From Pusillimonas sp. UBA3987 (GTDB lineage Bacteria; Pseudomonadota; Gammaproteobacteria; Burkholderiales; Burkholderiaceae_B), in NCBI GenBank assembly GCA_002384935.1, contig DGCD01000009.1, positions 248,001-312,000 of the forward strand: DNA of 64,000 nucleotides, given 5' to 3'. The notes below the pieces were generated by a model. It was not told the origin of the DNA. It saw only the letters and a program-made list of their open reading frames with translations, and made no database searches. Below are positions 44,509 to 52,777 of the stretch, piece by piece (the first letter of the stretch is position 1; each line of letters begins with the position of its first letter). The translations under genes were made by a program, and so were the position numbers.

Positions 44509-45263
44509 CAGCCGAAGAAGAAAGCCATTCCGAATCCTTCGTCTCGCACCTTATCGAGCTTCGCACGCGCCTGATTCGCGCCGTCGGTGCTATCCTGGGC
44601 ATCTTCATTATTCTGTTTCTGTACCCCGGCCCGTCTTTCCTATACGACGTGCTGGCCCAGCCCATGCTGGCCACCCTGCCCACCGGCACCCGCATGATCG
44701 CCACCGGGGTCATCACGCCTTTCATGGTGCCGGTTAAAGTTACCCTGCTGACCGCATTCGTGCTGGCCTTGCCCATCGTGCTGTACCAGGCCTGGGCTTT
44801 TGTGGCGCCCGGGCTCTACAAGCACGAGCAAAAGCTGGCCCTGCCCCTTATTTTGTCGGGCACCGTGCTGTTCCTGCTGGGCATGGCGTTTTGCTACTTC
44901 GTGGTGTTCAACACGGTCTTTGAATTCATCTCGGGCTTTGCGCCCCAGTCGATTACCCCTGCGCCCGATATCGAAGCCTATGTCAGCTTTGTCATTACCA
45001 TGTTCATGGCCTTTGGCATTACGTTTGAAGTGCCGGTGGCCGTTGTGCTACTGGTGAAAAGCGGCATGGTCAGCGTGGAAAAACTGCGCGGTGCACGCGG
45101 ATACGTAATTGTAGGCGCGTTTATTATTGCCGCCGTGGTCACGCCACCCGACGTCATCAGCCAGTTCATGCTGGCCGTACCCCTGTGCATCTTGTTTGAA
45201 GTGGGGCTGCTGGTTGCCGGCAGAATGAAGCCTTCAGAGCGGGAAAAAGACGCAGAAGACTAG
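44505..45263 (+). CDS. tatC: Sec-independent protein translocase subunit TatC
   Basis: A 252-residue TatC with six membrane segments and the conserved phrases SHLIELRTRLIRAVGAI, QAWAFVAPGLYKHEQK and FGITFEVPVAVVLLVKSG (short extracts). It is the twin-arginine signal receptor. The start is a GTG at 44505 that overlaps the tatB stop. A strong terminator follows after about 20 bases. Confidence 0.95.
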   Translation: MTAEEESHSESFVSHLIELRTRLIRAVGAILGIFIILFLYPGPSFLYDVLAQPMLATLPTGTRMIATGVITPFMVPVKVTLLTAFVLALPIVLYQAWAFVAPGLYKHEQKLALPLILSGTVLFLLGMAFCYFVVFNTVFEFISGFAPQSITPAPDIEAYVSFVITMFMAFGITFEVPVAVVLLVKSGMVSVEKLRGARGYVIVGAFIIAAVVTPPDVISQFMLAVPLCILFEVGLLVAGRMKPSEREKDAED

Positions 45264-45284
45264 CCCTTTGCCACCCCAATAATT

Positions 45285-45320
45285 CGGCCCCAGTCACGCA
45301 AGTGTTGGGGCCGTTTTCTT
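45285..45320 (+). terminator. Rho-independent terminator of the his-tat operon
   Basis: CGGCCCCA and TGGGGCCG form a perfect 8-bp stem with a 13-base loop, directly followed by TTTTCTT. It stands 22 bases after the tatC stop. Confidence 0.88.
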
Positions 45321-45355
45321 ATGTGCTTCCCCATACATTCAGTGAACTCAAGCTA

Positions 45356-45375
45356 GTAAAACCCTAGGGTTTTAC
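45356..45375. repeat. Perfect 20-bp palindrome
   Basis: GTAAAACCCTAGGGTTTTAC is its own reverse complement. It lies in the 352-base gene-free stretch (45264-45615) between tatC and the DUF1116 gene. A dimeric DNA-binding protein site is possible; nothing identifies the protein. Confidence 0.6.
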
Positions 45376-45390
45376 CCTTAAAAGCAGCTC

Positions 45391-45428
45391 AAATCGGCCC
45401 CTTTCCATTGACAGGAAGGGGCCGATTT
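45391..45428. terminator. Second GC-rich hairpin in the tatC-DUF1116 gap
   Basis: AAATCGGCCCC plus TTTCC pairs with GGAAGGGGCCGATTT, a 15-bp stem with one bulged T and a 7-base loop. It repeats the GGGGCCG core of the terminator at 45285, and flanking A and T runs could serve termination on either strand. Confidence 0.55.
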
Positions 45429-45444
45429 ACTTAACATATATAGG

Positions 45445-45458
45445 TACTATCGATAGTA
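45445..45458. promoter_or_regulatory. Candidate operator palindrome upstream of the DUF1116 operon
   Basis: TACTATCGATAGTA is a perfect 14-bp palindrome; a related half-site, GATAGTATAA, follows at once. The region is AT-rich and about 160 bases upstream of the operon start, so it could be a promoter-operator. No regulator gene is adjacent. Confidence 0.45.
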
Positions 45459-45570
45459 AGATAGTATAACACGACGTTCCGACAACCGCAAGGCAGTTTT
45501 TTACACAACGGATTGTTTGTAACGCATGTGTTGAAAACCACTGTGTGTAGTGAAACAAACAGCATTAAAG

Positions 45571-45604
45571 CAGCACCGGCCATCGCCCTGGCGATGGCCG
45601 CTTT
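45571..45604 (+). promoter_or_regulatory. Leader hairpin just before the DUF1116 gene
   Basis: GGCCATCGCC and GGCGATGGCC (45578-45599) form a perfect 10-bp stem with a 2-base loop, and AAAGC/GCTTT can extend it. It ends 16 bases before the ATG at 45616, next to the AGGGGG ribosome binding site, so it may modulate translation or act as a transcript boundary. Confidence 0.5.
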
Positions 45605-45615
45605 CAGGGGGTTAA

Positions 45616-46686
45616 ATGAGCAATACAGCACAACTAACACGCATGGTCCGCCTAAAAAGCGCCCTGCCGAACTTGCCGGATCAGGCTTTATTCCACGCCG
45701 GCCCACCTTATAAAGGCAGCCCGCCCGAAGCGGTGCTCAATGCTGCAGCACAAGCGGCAGTCATGGAAGGTTGGGCGGCAGACACCCAAACGGCGCGCAG
45801 CATGCTGTCGGAATCAACATCGGGCATTACCTTGTTGCCGGCACAAGATTACGGCGTGGTGGTTCCCCTTGCCCAGGTTGCCGGGCCCTCCACCTGGTGT
45901 GTCGAGGTGGGCAACGAAGCGCTGAAAGTGTATTCGCCCGTCAGCGAAGGGCCGGCACCAGCCCTTCGATTCGGCTCTATCGAGCCGGTATGCCGTGATC
46001 GCGCCATGAACGACTGCAAGCTGTTCGCCGAACACATCAACCCGTTACTGGAAAAGACGCCCATCTATCCCGAACAGCTAATGCAGCAGGCCTTGCAACT
46101 GGGCGATGACGGCCATGCCATTGTGGGTGCCGGGACAAAACTATGGGTTGATGCACTCACCGACCTGCCGGCGGACATCCGTGAAAAAATCCTCACCAAT
46201 GCCGGCTTTGCCCTCACCACCTGGATGGCCTACTGCAGCTGGAAATTGCGAACCTCTTCCTGCCCCATCGTGGCCATTGGCGCCAACGGCATCGAGTTCG
46301 GCCTGAAATTCAAGAATGCCAAAGCGTGGGCCACCATTGAGGCGCCGCCGCCCAGCGGCCCCCGCTTCAATCCAGAGCACACAGCCCAAGCCCTGGGCGC
46401 AATCGGCGACAGCGCCGTGGTCGACGCCTGCGGTTACGGCGGGCAGGCCTTGAAACACGCGCCGCCCCTGCTGGCCGAATGGAAAGACTATCTTCCCGCC
46501 GACGCCCTCACAAGGCCCGGCCGCATTATTGCCCCCGAAAATGGTTGCATCGACCCGGCACGCATCCAGGCAGAACGGGTTGCACCCATTATCAACCTGG
46601 CGATTCTCGACAGCCTCGGCGCCAACACCCCTATTGGCCGGGGCCATTACAGTCCGCCCCTTTCGGTGTTTCAACAATCTTCTTGA
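45616..46686 (+). CDS. DUF1116-family protein (short form)
   Basis: A 356-residue protein that I place in the DUF1116 family from its C-terminal half: CPIVAIGANGIEFGLKF, a following EAPPPSGPRF, IGDSAVVDACGYGGQALKHAP and IINLAILDSLGANTPIGRG correspond to conserved DUF1116 stretches. Better-known members (AllG/YlbE) act with FdrA-type and DUF2877 proteins in the anaerobic oxamate/allantoin pathway and are longer, about 420-480 residues; neither partner is present here. It is the first gene of an operon with an SDR and a three-component Rieske oxygenase, 12 bases before the SDR. The reaction is unknown. Confidence 0.65.
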   Translation: MSNTAQLTRMVRLKSALPNLPDQALFHAGPPYKGSPPEAVLNAAAQAAVMEGWAADTQTARSMLSESTSGITLLPAQDYGVVVPLAQVAGPSTWCVEVGNEALKVYSPVSEGPAPALRFGSIEPVCRDRAMNDCKLFAEHINPLLEKTPIYPEQLMQQALQLGDDGHAIVGAGTKLWVDALTDLPADIREKILTNAGFALTTWMAYCSWKLRTSSCPIVAIGANGIEFGLKFKNAKAWATIEAPPPSGPRFNPEHTAQALGAIGDSAVVDACGYGGQALKHAPPLLAEWKDYLPADALTRPGRIIAPENGCIDPARIQAERVAPIINLAILDSLGANTPIGRGHYSPPLSVFQQSS

Positions 46687-46698
46687 ACAGGAATAAAA

Positions 46699-47454
46699 AT
46701 GACCTTATCGAACAAAGTTGCACTGGTCACCGGGGGGGCAATGGGCATTGGCTTTGCCGTTTGCGAACACCTGGCCGAACAAGGCGCCCGTATTGTCATT
46801 GCCGACCTGGACAATGCCCAGGCTGCGGCAGAAAAGCTCAAGCAGCAGGGCCATCAGGCCATTGGCGTTAAAACCAATGTGTCCCAGGAAGATGACACGG
46901 AAAACATGGTGAAAGCCGCGCTGGACGAATTTGGACAGCTGGATATTTTGGTTAACAACGCCGCCATTTTCTCATCCATTCAACAAAAGCCCTTCGAGCA
47001 GTTAAGCACGCAGGAATGGCGCTCGCTTGTCGACGTCAACGTCATCGGCCAGTTCCTCTGTTGCAAGGCCGTGCTGCCCGCATTCAAGACACAGGGCGCG
47101 GGGCGCATTATCAATATTTCTTCGGGCGTTGCCTTCAAGGGCAACCCGCACATGCTGCATTACGTTGCGTCCAAGGGCGCCATTGTCTCCATGACACGGG
47201 CCCTGGCAACCGAGCTGGGGGAACACAACATTCTGGTTAACAGCGTGGCCCCCGGCTTCACGCTGAGCGAAGGCGTCATGAAGAACGCCGAACTGGCCAA
47301 ACGCTCATCGCAGTTTTCCATCCGGGGCCGCGCCCTTGCGCGCGACATGCACCCGAATGATCTGGTCGGCGCCGTGGCCTTCTTTGCCGGCCCTGGTTCC
47401 GCGTTCATTACCGGGCAAACGCTCGTGGTCGACGGTGGCGCGTACTACCACTAA
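46699..47454 (+). CDS. Short-chain dehydrogenase/reductase
   Basis: A 251-residue classical SDR. The cofactor motif TGGAMGIG is at residues 11-18, with D36 after the second strand (IVIADLD), which favours NAD(H). NNAA is at 86-89 and the catalytic set is S141/S142, Y155 and K159 (YVASK). The C-terminus GQTLVVDGGAYYH is typical. It presumably oxidises an alcohol or a cis-diol made by the neighbouring oxygenase, or prepares its substrate; this is inference from the operon. Confidence 0.88.
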   Translation: MTLSNKVALVTGGAMGIGFAVCEHLAEQGARIVIADLDNAQAAAEKLKQQGHQAIGVKTNVSQEDDTENMVKAALDEFGQLDILVNNAAIFSSIQQKPFEQLSTQEWRSLVDVNVIGQFLCCKAVLPAFKTQGAGRIINISSGVAFKGNPHMLHYVASKGAIVSMTRALATELGEHNILVNSVAPGFTLSEGVMKNAELAKRSSQFSIRGRALARDMHPNDLVGAVAFFAGPGSAFITGQTLVVDGGAYYH

Positions 47455-47475
47455 TGTTTTTATAGGAGTTAAACA

Positions 47476-48534
47476 ATGGAATTCGTAAAGAACACCTGGT
47501 ATCCGGTTATCTGGTCAAACGAGGTTGACCGCACGCTCGTGCGCCATGTCATTGCCAATGAACCCGTCGTCGTGTTTCGCCGCCAAGACGGCTCGGTGGC
47601 CGCACTTCACGATGCGTGCCCGCACCGGCTTGCACCGCTGTCGCTGGGCACCCTGATCGACGACGCCATCGAGTGCGGCTATCACGGCATGACCTTCGAC
47701 TGTTCCGGCCAATGTATTCGCATTCCCGGCCAGGACGTTATCCCGAAGAACGCAACGGTACGTGCGTATCCCGTTGAAGAACGCTACGGCCTGGTCTGGA
47801 TTTGGCTGGGCGACCCGGAACAAGCCGACCCCGACAAAATGTTCAACGTGCCCCAGTACGGCCAGGAAGGCTGGCATGCCGTGCAGGGCGGTGTCTTGCG
47901 CATTGAATGCAACTACCTCAGCCTGGTGGAGAACCTGCTTGACCCGGCCCACGTGACGTTCGTGCACAAGTCCACACTGGGCACACCGGCCGGCGCGTCG
48001 ATCCCGGTCAACAACGATTACGGCGACAACAGCATTTCCGTATGGCGCTGGATTCCCGACGCGCCCCCCATCCCCCTATTCAAGAATTTCGCCAACATGA
48101 CCGGCCAGGTCGACCGCTGGCACTACTACGACTACACCCCGCCCTGCTTCTTCGATATCGACATGGGCACCTGCGCCACGGGCTCCATCAAAGACCCTGC
48201 CATGCGTCATACCGGCGTGCAGATGCATTCATGCCATGTGCTAACGCCGGTAGATGAACGCACCGTTCTGCAATTCTGGTTCCACGTGCGCAATTTCCGT
48301 GTCGATGAACCCGAAATCGACCAGGACCTTAACGCCGCCATGGAGTTCGCCTTCAAGGAAGACAAGGTCATTCTTGAACAGATTCAACTGGAACAGGAAC
48401 GCGACCCCAACGCCAAGCAGATCACCCTGGGCATTGATGCCGCCCCGCGACGCATGCACAAGATGGTTCAAAAACTCATAGAGGAGGAACGCCAACCCGC
48501 AAAAACACCTGCCAAAGAAGCCGCAGCCCTTTGA
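47476..48534 (+). CDS. Rieske non-heme iron oxygenase, VanA-like
   Basis: A 352-residue Rieske oxygenase of the vanillate O-demethylase/phenoxybenzoate dioxygenase type. Rieske ligands are C48 and H50 (ACPHRLAPLSLG) and C67 and H70 (ECGYHGMTFD), and the mononuclear iron ligands are D156, H159 and H164 (ENLLDPAHVTFVH). VanA enzymes normally work with a VanB-type fused reductase. Here separate ferredoxin and ferredoxin-reductase genes follow, giving a three-component system. The reaction may be an O- or N-demethylation or ring hydroxylation; demethylation would release formaldehyde, for which adhC-fghA exists at 9.4-11.5 kb. Confidence 0.88.
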   Translation: MEFVKNTWYPVIWSNEVDRTLVRHVIANEPVVVFRRQDGSVAALHDACPHRLAPLSLGTLIDDAIECGYHGMTFDCSGQCIRIPGQDVIPKNATVRAYPVEERYGLVWIWLGDPEQADPDKMFNVPQYGQEGWHAVQGGVLRIECNYLSLVENLLDPAHVTFVHKSTLGTPAGASIPVNNDYGDNSISVWRWIPDAPPIPLFKNFANMTGQVDRWHYYDYTPPCFFDIDMGTCATGSIKDPAMRHTGVQMHSCHVLTPVDERTVLQFWFHVRNFRVDEPEIDQDLNAAMEFAFKEDKVILEQIQLEQERDPNAKQITLGIDAAPRRMHKMVQKLIEEERQPAKTPAKEAAAL

Positions 48535-48592
48535 GCAATTTCGGCTGCGTCATTCTCCCAACTGAAGCTTTACACACATCTAGGAGAGAACC

Positions 48593-49750
48593 ATGAGAAA
48601 TATGGGAATCAAAGCTTTAATCAGTGTCATTTCAATCATTGGTGCCGCACACGTCGCCCATGCCGACGACGTCATTAAAATTGGCGTCAATCAACCCCTT
48701 ACAGGCGTGGTGGCAGCAGCCGGTACCTTTGTTACCGAGGGAGCCAAAATTGCCGCAGCCGAAATCAACGAAAAAGGCGGCGTTCTGGGCAAGAAACTTG
48801 AGCTTGTTATTGAAGATAACAAAAGCAACCCAACCGAAGCCTCGAACGTTACTGAAAAACTGATCGTGCGCGATAAAGTGCCTGCGATCATGGGCGCCTG
48901 GAGCTCAACCTATACCCTGGCCTCCATGCCCAAACTCATGGAATACGGTATTCCAATGCTGGTTGAAACCGCCAGCTCGTCGAAGATAACCAAACAGGGC
49001 AATCCGTACGTGTTTCGTATCAGCCCAACCAGTGCCATGGAGGCGGCCAGCTTTGCCGACCGCGTCAAACCCATGGACATCACCAAGGTTGACTTCCTGG
49101 TGGTGAATAACGACTGGGGCCTGGGTGCGGCACAGGCCTATAGCGAAATGCTTAAAGAACAAGGCGTGGAAATTGGCGAAATTCACATTATGGACGCCGC
49201 CGCCCAAGACATGACATCGCAACTGTCTGCCATCAAGTATGCCAAGAAGCAGCCCAGCCACGTGTTTTTAACCAGCGGTACCGAGCAGATTACGCTGGTG
49301 GCCAAGCAAGCCGAAGCATTGGGCCTTAAGGTGCCGTTCGTGACCACCGGCGGCATCATGCCTCAGCAGCTCATTGACCAGGCCGGCAATGCAGCCAACA
49401 ACACCTACCACGTTATGTTCTTCGTACCCTGGTTTCCCGATGCCACGCTGAACCCCGAGGCGGCCCGCAGCTTTGTAAAGCAATGGGACAAAATGGGGCT
49501 CGACCCGGCCGGCGCACCTGAAGGCGCAAGGGGTTACGACGGCATCCAGACGCTTGCCGCCGCCATTGAAATGGCCGGCGAAGCCGACCCCAAGAAAATC
49601 CAGGAAGCACTCTGGAAAACCGAACTGGACGGGCTGACCGGCCATGTGAAGTTCAAGAAAGACGGCCCAGAAGGCAAGGAAAGCGCCCAAAGCGTGCCGA
49701 TGACCTATCTGGTCAAGATCGAAGACGGCAAGATCATCAATACCGACTAA
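48593..49750 (+). CDS. Orphan Liv-type ABC transporter substrate-binding protein
   Basis: A 385-residue Peripla_BP_6 protein with a signal peptide ending at AHA-DD (about residue 25). It is a paralogue of the protein at 11622-12782, sharing LIVRDKVP, NPYVFRISPT and VVNNDWGLG. Like that one it has no permease genes beside it and is linked to a Rieske oxygenase. It would deliver the operon's substrate to a permease encoded elsewhere. An AGGAG site precedes the ATG, and an 8-bp GC hairpin follows the gene. Confidence 0.86.
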   Translation: MRNMGIKALISVISIIGAAHVAHADDVIKIGVNQPLTGVVAAAGTFVTEGAKIAAAEINEKGGVLGKKLELVIEDNKSNPTEASNVTEKLIVRDKVPAIMGAWSSTYTLASMPKLMEYGIPMLVETASSSKITKQGNPYVFRISPTSAMEAASFADRVKPMDITKVDFLVVNNDWGLGAAQAYSEMLKEQGVEIGEIHIMDAAAQDMTSQLSAIKYAKKQPSHVFLTSGTEQITLVAKQAEALGLKVPFVTTGGIMPQQLIDQAGNAANNTYHVMFFVPWFPDATLNPEAARSFVKQWDKMGLDPAGAPEGARGYDGIQTLAAAIEMAGEADPKKIQEALWKTELDGLTGHVKFKKDGPEGKESAQSVPMTYLVKIEDGKIINTD

Positions 49751-49778
49751 GCGCCGAAACCTCACTTCGTTCGACCTA

Positions 49779-49809
49779 CCCCGCAGCGGCGCCTGGCGCG
49801 TCTGCGGGG
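49779..49809 (+). terminator. Intercistronic hairpin after the binding-protein gene
   Basis: CCCCGCAG and CTGCGGGG form a perfect 8-bp stem around a 15-base GC-rich loop in the 80-base gap before the ferredoxin gene. No T-run follows, so it is probably a processing or stabilising hairpin. Confidence 0.5.
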
Positions 49810-49830
49810 CCAACCAAGGAAGCTACACTC

Positions 49831-50154
49831 ATGACCCGTATTCATTATGTCGACCCCGACGGCAACACCACCACACTCGACGTCCCCGAGGGCCAGAACC
49901 TGATGCAGGCAGCCGTGCAAAACGGCATCGACGGTATTGTGGGCGAATGCGGCGGCTCGCTGGTGTGTGCGACCTGTCATTGCTATGTCGATCCCAACCG
50001 GCTGTCTGAACTGAACCCACCCACGGAAGAAGAACTGGAACTGCTTGACGAAGTGGCCGCACAACGCAAGGAAAACAGCCGTCTGTCGTGCCAGATTAAA
50101 GCCTGTGCCTCGCTCGACGACCTGAGTATTGCCGTTCCCGAAACACAATATTGA
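49831..50154 (+). CDS. [2Fe-2S] ferredoxin, putidaredoxin/adrenodoxin type
   Basis: A 107-residue ferredoxin with cluster cysteines C40, C46, C49 and C87 (ECGGSLVCATCHC and SRLSCQI), the vertebrate-type spacing found in P450 and some Rieske oxygenase systems. It would carry electrons from the reductase that follows to the VanA-like oxygenase. The segment EEELELLDEVA is typical for this group. Confidence 0.92.
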   Translation: MTRIHYVDPDGNTTTLDVPEGQNLMQAAVQNGIDGIVGECGGSLVCATCHCYVDPNRLSELNPPTEEELELLDEVAAQRKENSRLSCQIKACASLDDLSIAVPETQY

Positions 50155-50167
50155 TTACGCAATCCAA

Positions 50168-51406
50168 ATGGAAAACCACATCGTTATTATCGGCGCAGGG
50201 CAGGCCGGACTGCAGGCAGCGGAAACATTGCGCGCCGAAAAGTACAGCGGTCTGATCACCCTGCTGGGCGACGAGCCCCACACCCCCTATCACCGCCCGC
50301 CCTTGTCCAAAGACGCCCTGAAGGAAAAACACTTCGACTCGCTCACCATGCGTGGCCAGAATGTGTTTGAACGCAGGAAAATCACCATGCGAACGGGTTG
50401 CCGCGCCTCGGCCATCAACCTGGAAAGCCAGACAGTCGAACTGGAAACCGGCGAATCCCTGGCCTATTCCGGCCTGCTGCTGGCCACAGGCGCAGCGGCG
50501 CGCCTGTTCCCCGGACAGCAACCCGATGCCAAAGCCATACACGTCTTGCGCTCGCGCGTGCACTCGCAGGCCATCGCCGAACGCCTGAGCCTGTGTCAAA
50601 CCCGCCAGGATCCGGTTGTGGTGATTGGCGGCGGGTTTATCGGGCTGGAGGTTGCCGCCATTGCACGAAGCATGGGGCTGGACGTCACCATACTGGAAGC
50701 CGGCAACCAGTTGATGGGCCGGGTGGCCACCCCCCTGCTTGCCCAAACCTTCCAGCAGCGCCATCAAAGCCAGGGCGTTCATATCGCGCTGAATGCACAG
50801 GTAACCCATTTAAGCGAAGAAAACGACCGCGCTTACATTGAACTGGCCGACGGCCAACGGTTAAGCGCCGGCCTGGTGGTGGTGGCTATTGGCGTGGTGC
50901 CCAACGACACCCTTGCCCGGCAAGCCGACATTGTCTGCAACAACGGCATTGTGGTCGACGCATGCGGACACACTTCGGCACCCAATGTCTTTGCCGCAGG
51001 CGACTGCGCGGTTCGTGCCTACGACGGCCGGTATGTGCGCCTGGAATCAATACAAAACGCCATTGAACAGGGCAAGGCCGCCGCCCGCGCCCTGCTGGGC
51101 CAACACCGCCCCTTCCAGGACACACCCTACTTCTGGTCTGATCAGTTCGATATGAAGCTGCAAATTGCCGGTATCGCCCAAGCCGTAACCCACTCTGTGG
51201 TACGGGGCAATATCGGCGACCCGGCCTTTTCCATTTACCACTACGCCGACCAGCGCCTGGTATCGGTCGACACCCTGAACGCACCGAAAGAGCACCTTAT
51301 GGCCAGGAAGCTGTTAAGCCAGGGGGTCTGGCCCACGCCTGAACAGGCCGGTGATCCGGAATTCGATATTGCGGCGCTTGCGGCTAGCGCCGCAGCACAG
51401 CCTTGA
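50168..51406 (+). CDS. FAD-dependent ferredoxin reductase
   Basis: A 412-residue reductase of the putidaredoxin reductase/rubredoxin reductase family. The FAD motif IVIIGAGQAGLQAAETL is at the N-terminus, the NAD motif VVIGGGFIGLEVAA near residue 155, and the second FAD motif NVFAAGDCAV near 278. The C-terminal reductase domain is present. The frame is open from a TTG at 50129, but the ATG at 50168 matches the family start. With the ferredoxin it completes the electron chain of the oxygenase. Its 3' end overlaps the convergent DMT gene by 23 bases. Confidence 0.92.
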   Translation: MENHIVIIGAGQAGLQAAETLRAEKYSGLITLLGDEPHTPYHRPPLSKDALKEKHFDSLTMRGQNVFERRKITMRTGCRASAINLESQTVELETGESLAYSGLLLATGAAARLFPGQQPDAKAIHVLRSRVHSQAIAERLSLCQTRQDPVVVIGGGFIGLEVAAIARSMGLDVTILEAGNQLMGRVATPLLAQTFQQRHQSQGVHIALNAQVTHLSEENDRAYIELADGQRLSAGLVVVAIGVVPNDTLARQADIVCNNGIVVDACGHTSAPNVFAAGDCAVRAYDGRYVRLESIQNAIEQGKAAARALLGQHRPFQDTPYFWSDQFDMKLQIAGIAQAVTHSVVRGNIGDPAFSIYHYADQRLVSVDTLNAPKEHLMARKLLSQGVWPTPEQAGDPEFDIAALAASAAAQP

Positions 51407-52304
51407 TCCAGCCATAACCGCTTACCAGCACAATGCCGGCGGTAACCAGAATGGCACCCACTACGAAGCTGGTATCCAGCGGCTCATTAAGCAGCACCAC
51501 GCCCAGCACAATGCCGAACATGGGGGTCATGAAAGAAAACACCCCCAGGCGCGAAGCCAGGTATTTGCGCAGCAACCAGAACCAGCACAAATAACTGAAG
51601 AAGGAAATCACCACGCCCTGAATCAGCACACTGCCCCACACCATGGGCGTGTGATTCACTTCGGTTTGGCCACTTACAATGGCGGCCACCAGCAACAGCG
51701 CAAATGCACCAATAAGCTGGTAGAGCAAGGTTTTGGAGGCCGGCGTATTCGACAACCCGGTGTTGCGAATCACCACAGTGGTTAAACCCCACGCGGCACC
51801 GGCCAACAGGCCCAGGAAATCACCCAGCAACATATTGCTGGCGTTTTCCGCCTGGTTTTCACCCGGCGCCAAAAATGAAATGGCCACTCCCACGAACGCC
51901 GCAAAAATGCCGAACCACTGCAAGGGCGCCAGCCGTTCTTCAGGCAAGGTGAAATGCAAGCCCAGCGCCGCAAAGAACGGCGCGGTGTAAAGAAACACCG
52001 CCATGTGCGATGCCGTGGTGTAGCGCAGGCCCTCGCCTAGCAAAAGAAACTCCACGGCAAACAAAAAGCCCACCACCAGGCCCGCTTTCCAGGTGCCATC
52101 GCCTAGCGCCAGTGGAATACGCTGGCGCCACATAACAAAAGCCACCAGTGCCGCGCCAATAAACGAGCGCAAGGCAATTTGAAACGTGGGCGCCATATCG
52201 GCCGCCACCGCCTTAATGGCAATTTGCTGAAAGGCCCAAATCAGGCACAGCAACGCCATCAGGCTGAATGCCTGGGTATCGATCTGCTTTCTGTTTGGCA
52301 GCAT
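51384..52304 (-). CDS. DMT-superfamily transporter (EamA family)
   Basis: A 306-residue protein with ten hydrophobic segments in two EamA repeats, including LMALLCLIWAFQQIAIKAVA, RFSIGA-like RSFIGAALVAF and GVVLLNEPLDTSFVVGAILV. EamA proteins export metabolites such as amino acids. I take the ATG at 52304, which overlaps the hemerythrin stop (TAATG), as the start; the frame is open further upstream inside that gene. The cargo is unknown; its convergence on the oxygenase operon does not show a functional link. Confidence 0.8.
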   Translation of the reverse strand: MLPNRKQIDTQAFSLMALLCLIWAFQQIAIKAVAADMAPTFQIALRSFIGAALVAFVMWRQRIPLALGDGTWKAGLVVGFLFAVEFLLLGEGLRYTTASHMAVFLYTAPFFAALGLHFTLPEERLAPLQWFGIFAAFVGVAISFLAPGENQAENASNMLLGDFLGLLAGAAWGLTTVVIRNTGLSNTPASKTLLYQLIGAFALLLVAAIVSGQTEVNHTPMVWGSVLIQGVVISFFSYLCWFWLLRKYLASRLGVFSFMTPMFGIVLGVVLLNEPLDTSFVVGAILVTAGIVLVSGYGWIKAVLRR

Positions 52305-52777
52305 TACGCTTCGTCTGAGTGATTCGCCACGCCCCGACGCACAACAATCGGCACCGCCCCCAATTGCTTCTTGGCTACCCACTGGGCCAGTGATGCGTCC
52401 AGATAATCGGTATGACCCGGGAACCAGTCGGCCAACGCTACCGACAAGCGCCGAATCTCGCTGGCGTCGCCGCCGTTTTCCACGTATTGCGCCACCTCGC
52501 GCATGGAATTCAACACCCCTGCGTGCTCATTGGCATGGCACTCACGCGCCGGAAACGCCGTGGTTTCCATATAGTGTTCTTCCTGGGCGAAATGCGCTTC
52601 GCTGTGCTGAATCAGCTTGTACAAATGCGCCAGCATTTCGCCTTCAGGCACCTTCAACAAAGCATCCACAATTTCAACAAACTCGCGATGCGTATCGTCG
52701 AAGGGTTCATACCCCACCAGGAACTTATCGGTCCAGGTTAGGGAAGCAGCCGGGGTGTCAGTATGCATGACGTCCAC
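52304..52777 (-). CDS. Bacteriohemerythrin
   Basis: A 157-residue single-domain hemerythrin. The di-iron ligands fit the family pattern: H30 (FDDTHREF), H62 with the acidic pair that follows (AHFAQEEHYM), H81 and H85 (HANEHAG), and H122 with D127 (GHTDYLD). Such proteins bind O2 reversibly and may store or sense oxygen, or feed O2 to oxygenases. It is coupled to the DMT transporter by a TAATG stop-start. The start is the ATG at 52777 or the third-codon-later ATG at 52768. Confidence 0.88.
   Translation of the reverse strand: MDVMHTDTPAASLTWTDKFLVGYEPFDDTHREFVEIVDALLKVPEGEMLAHLYKLIQHSEAHFAQEEHYMETTAFPARECHANEHAGVLNSMREVAQYVENGGDASEIRRLSVALADWFPGHTDYLDASLAQWVAKKQLGAVPIVVRRGVANHSDEA

Noticed and set aside
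47476..48534. Calling the VanA-like oxygenase vanillate O-demethylase (vanA)
   Set aside because: No vanB reductase is linked, the electron chain is of a different type, and overall similarity by eye does not fix the substrate.
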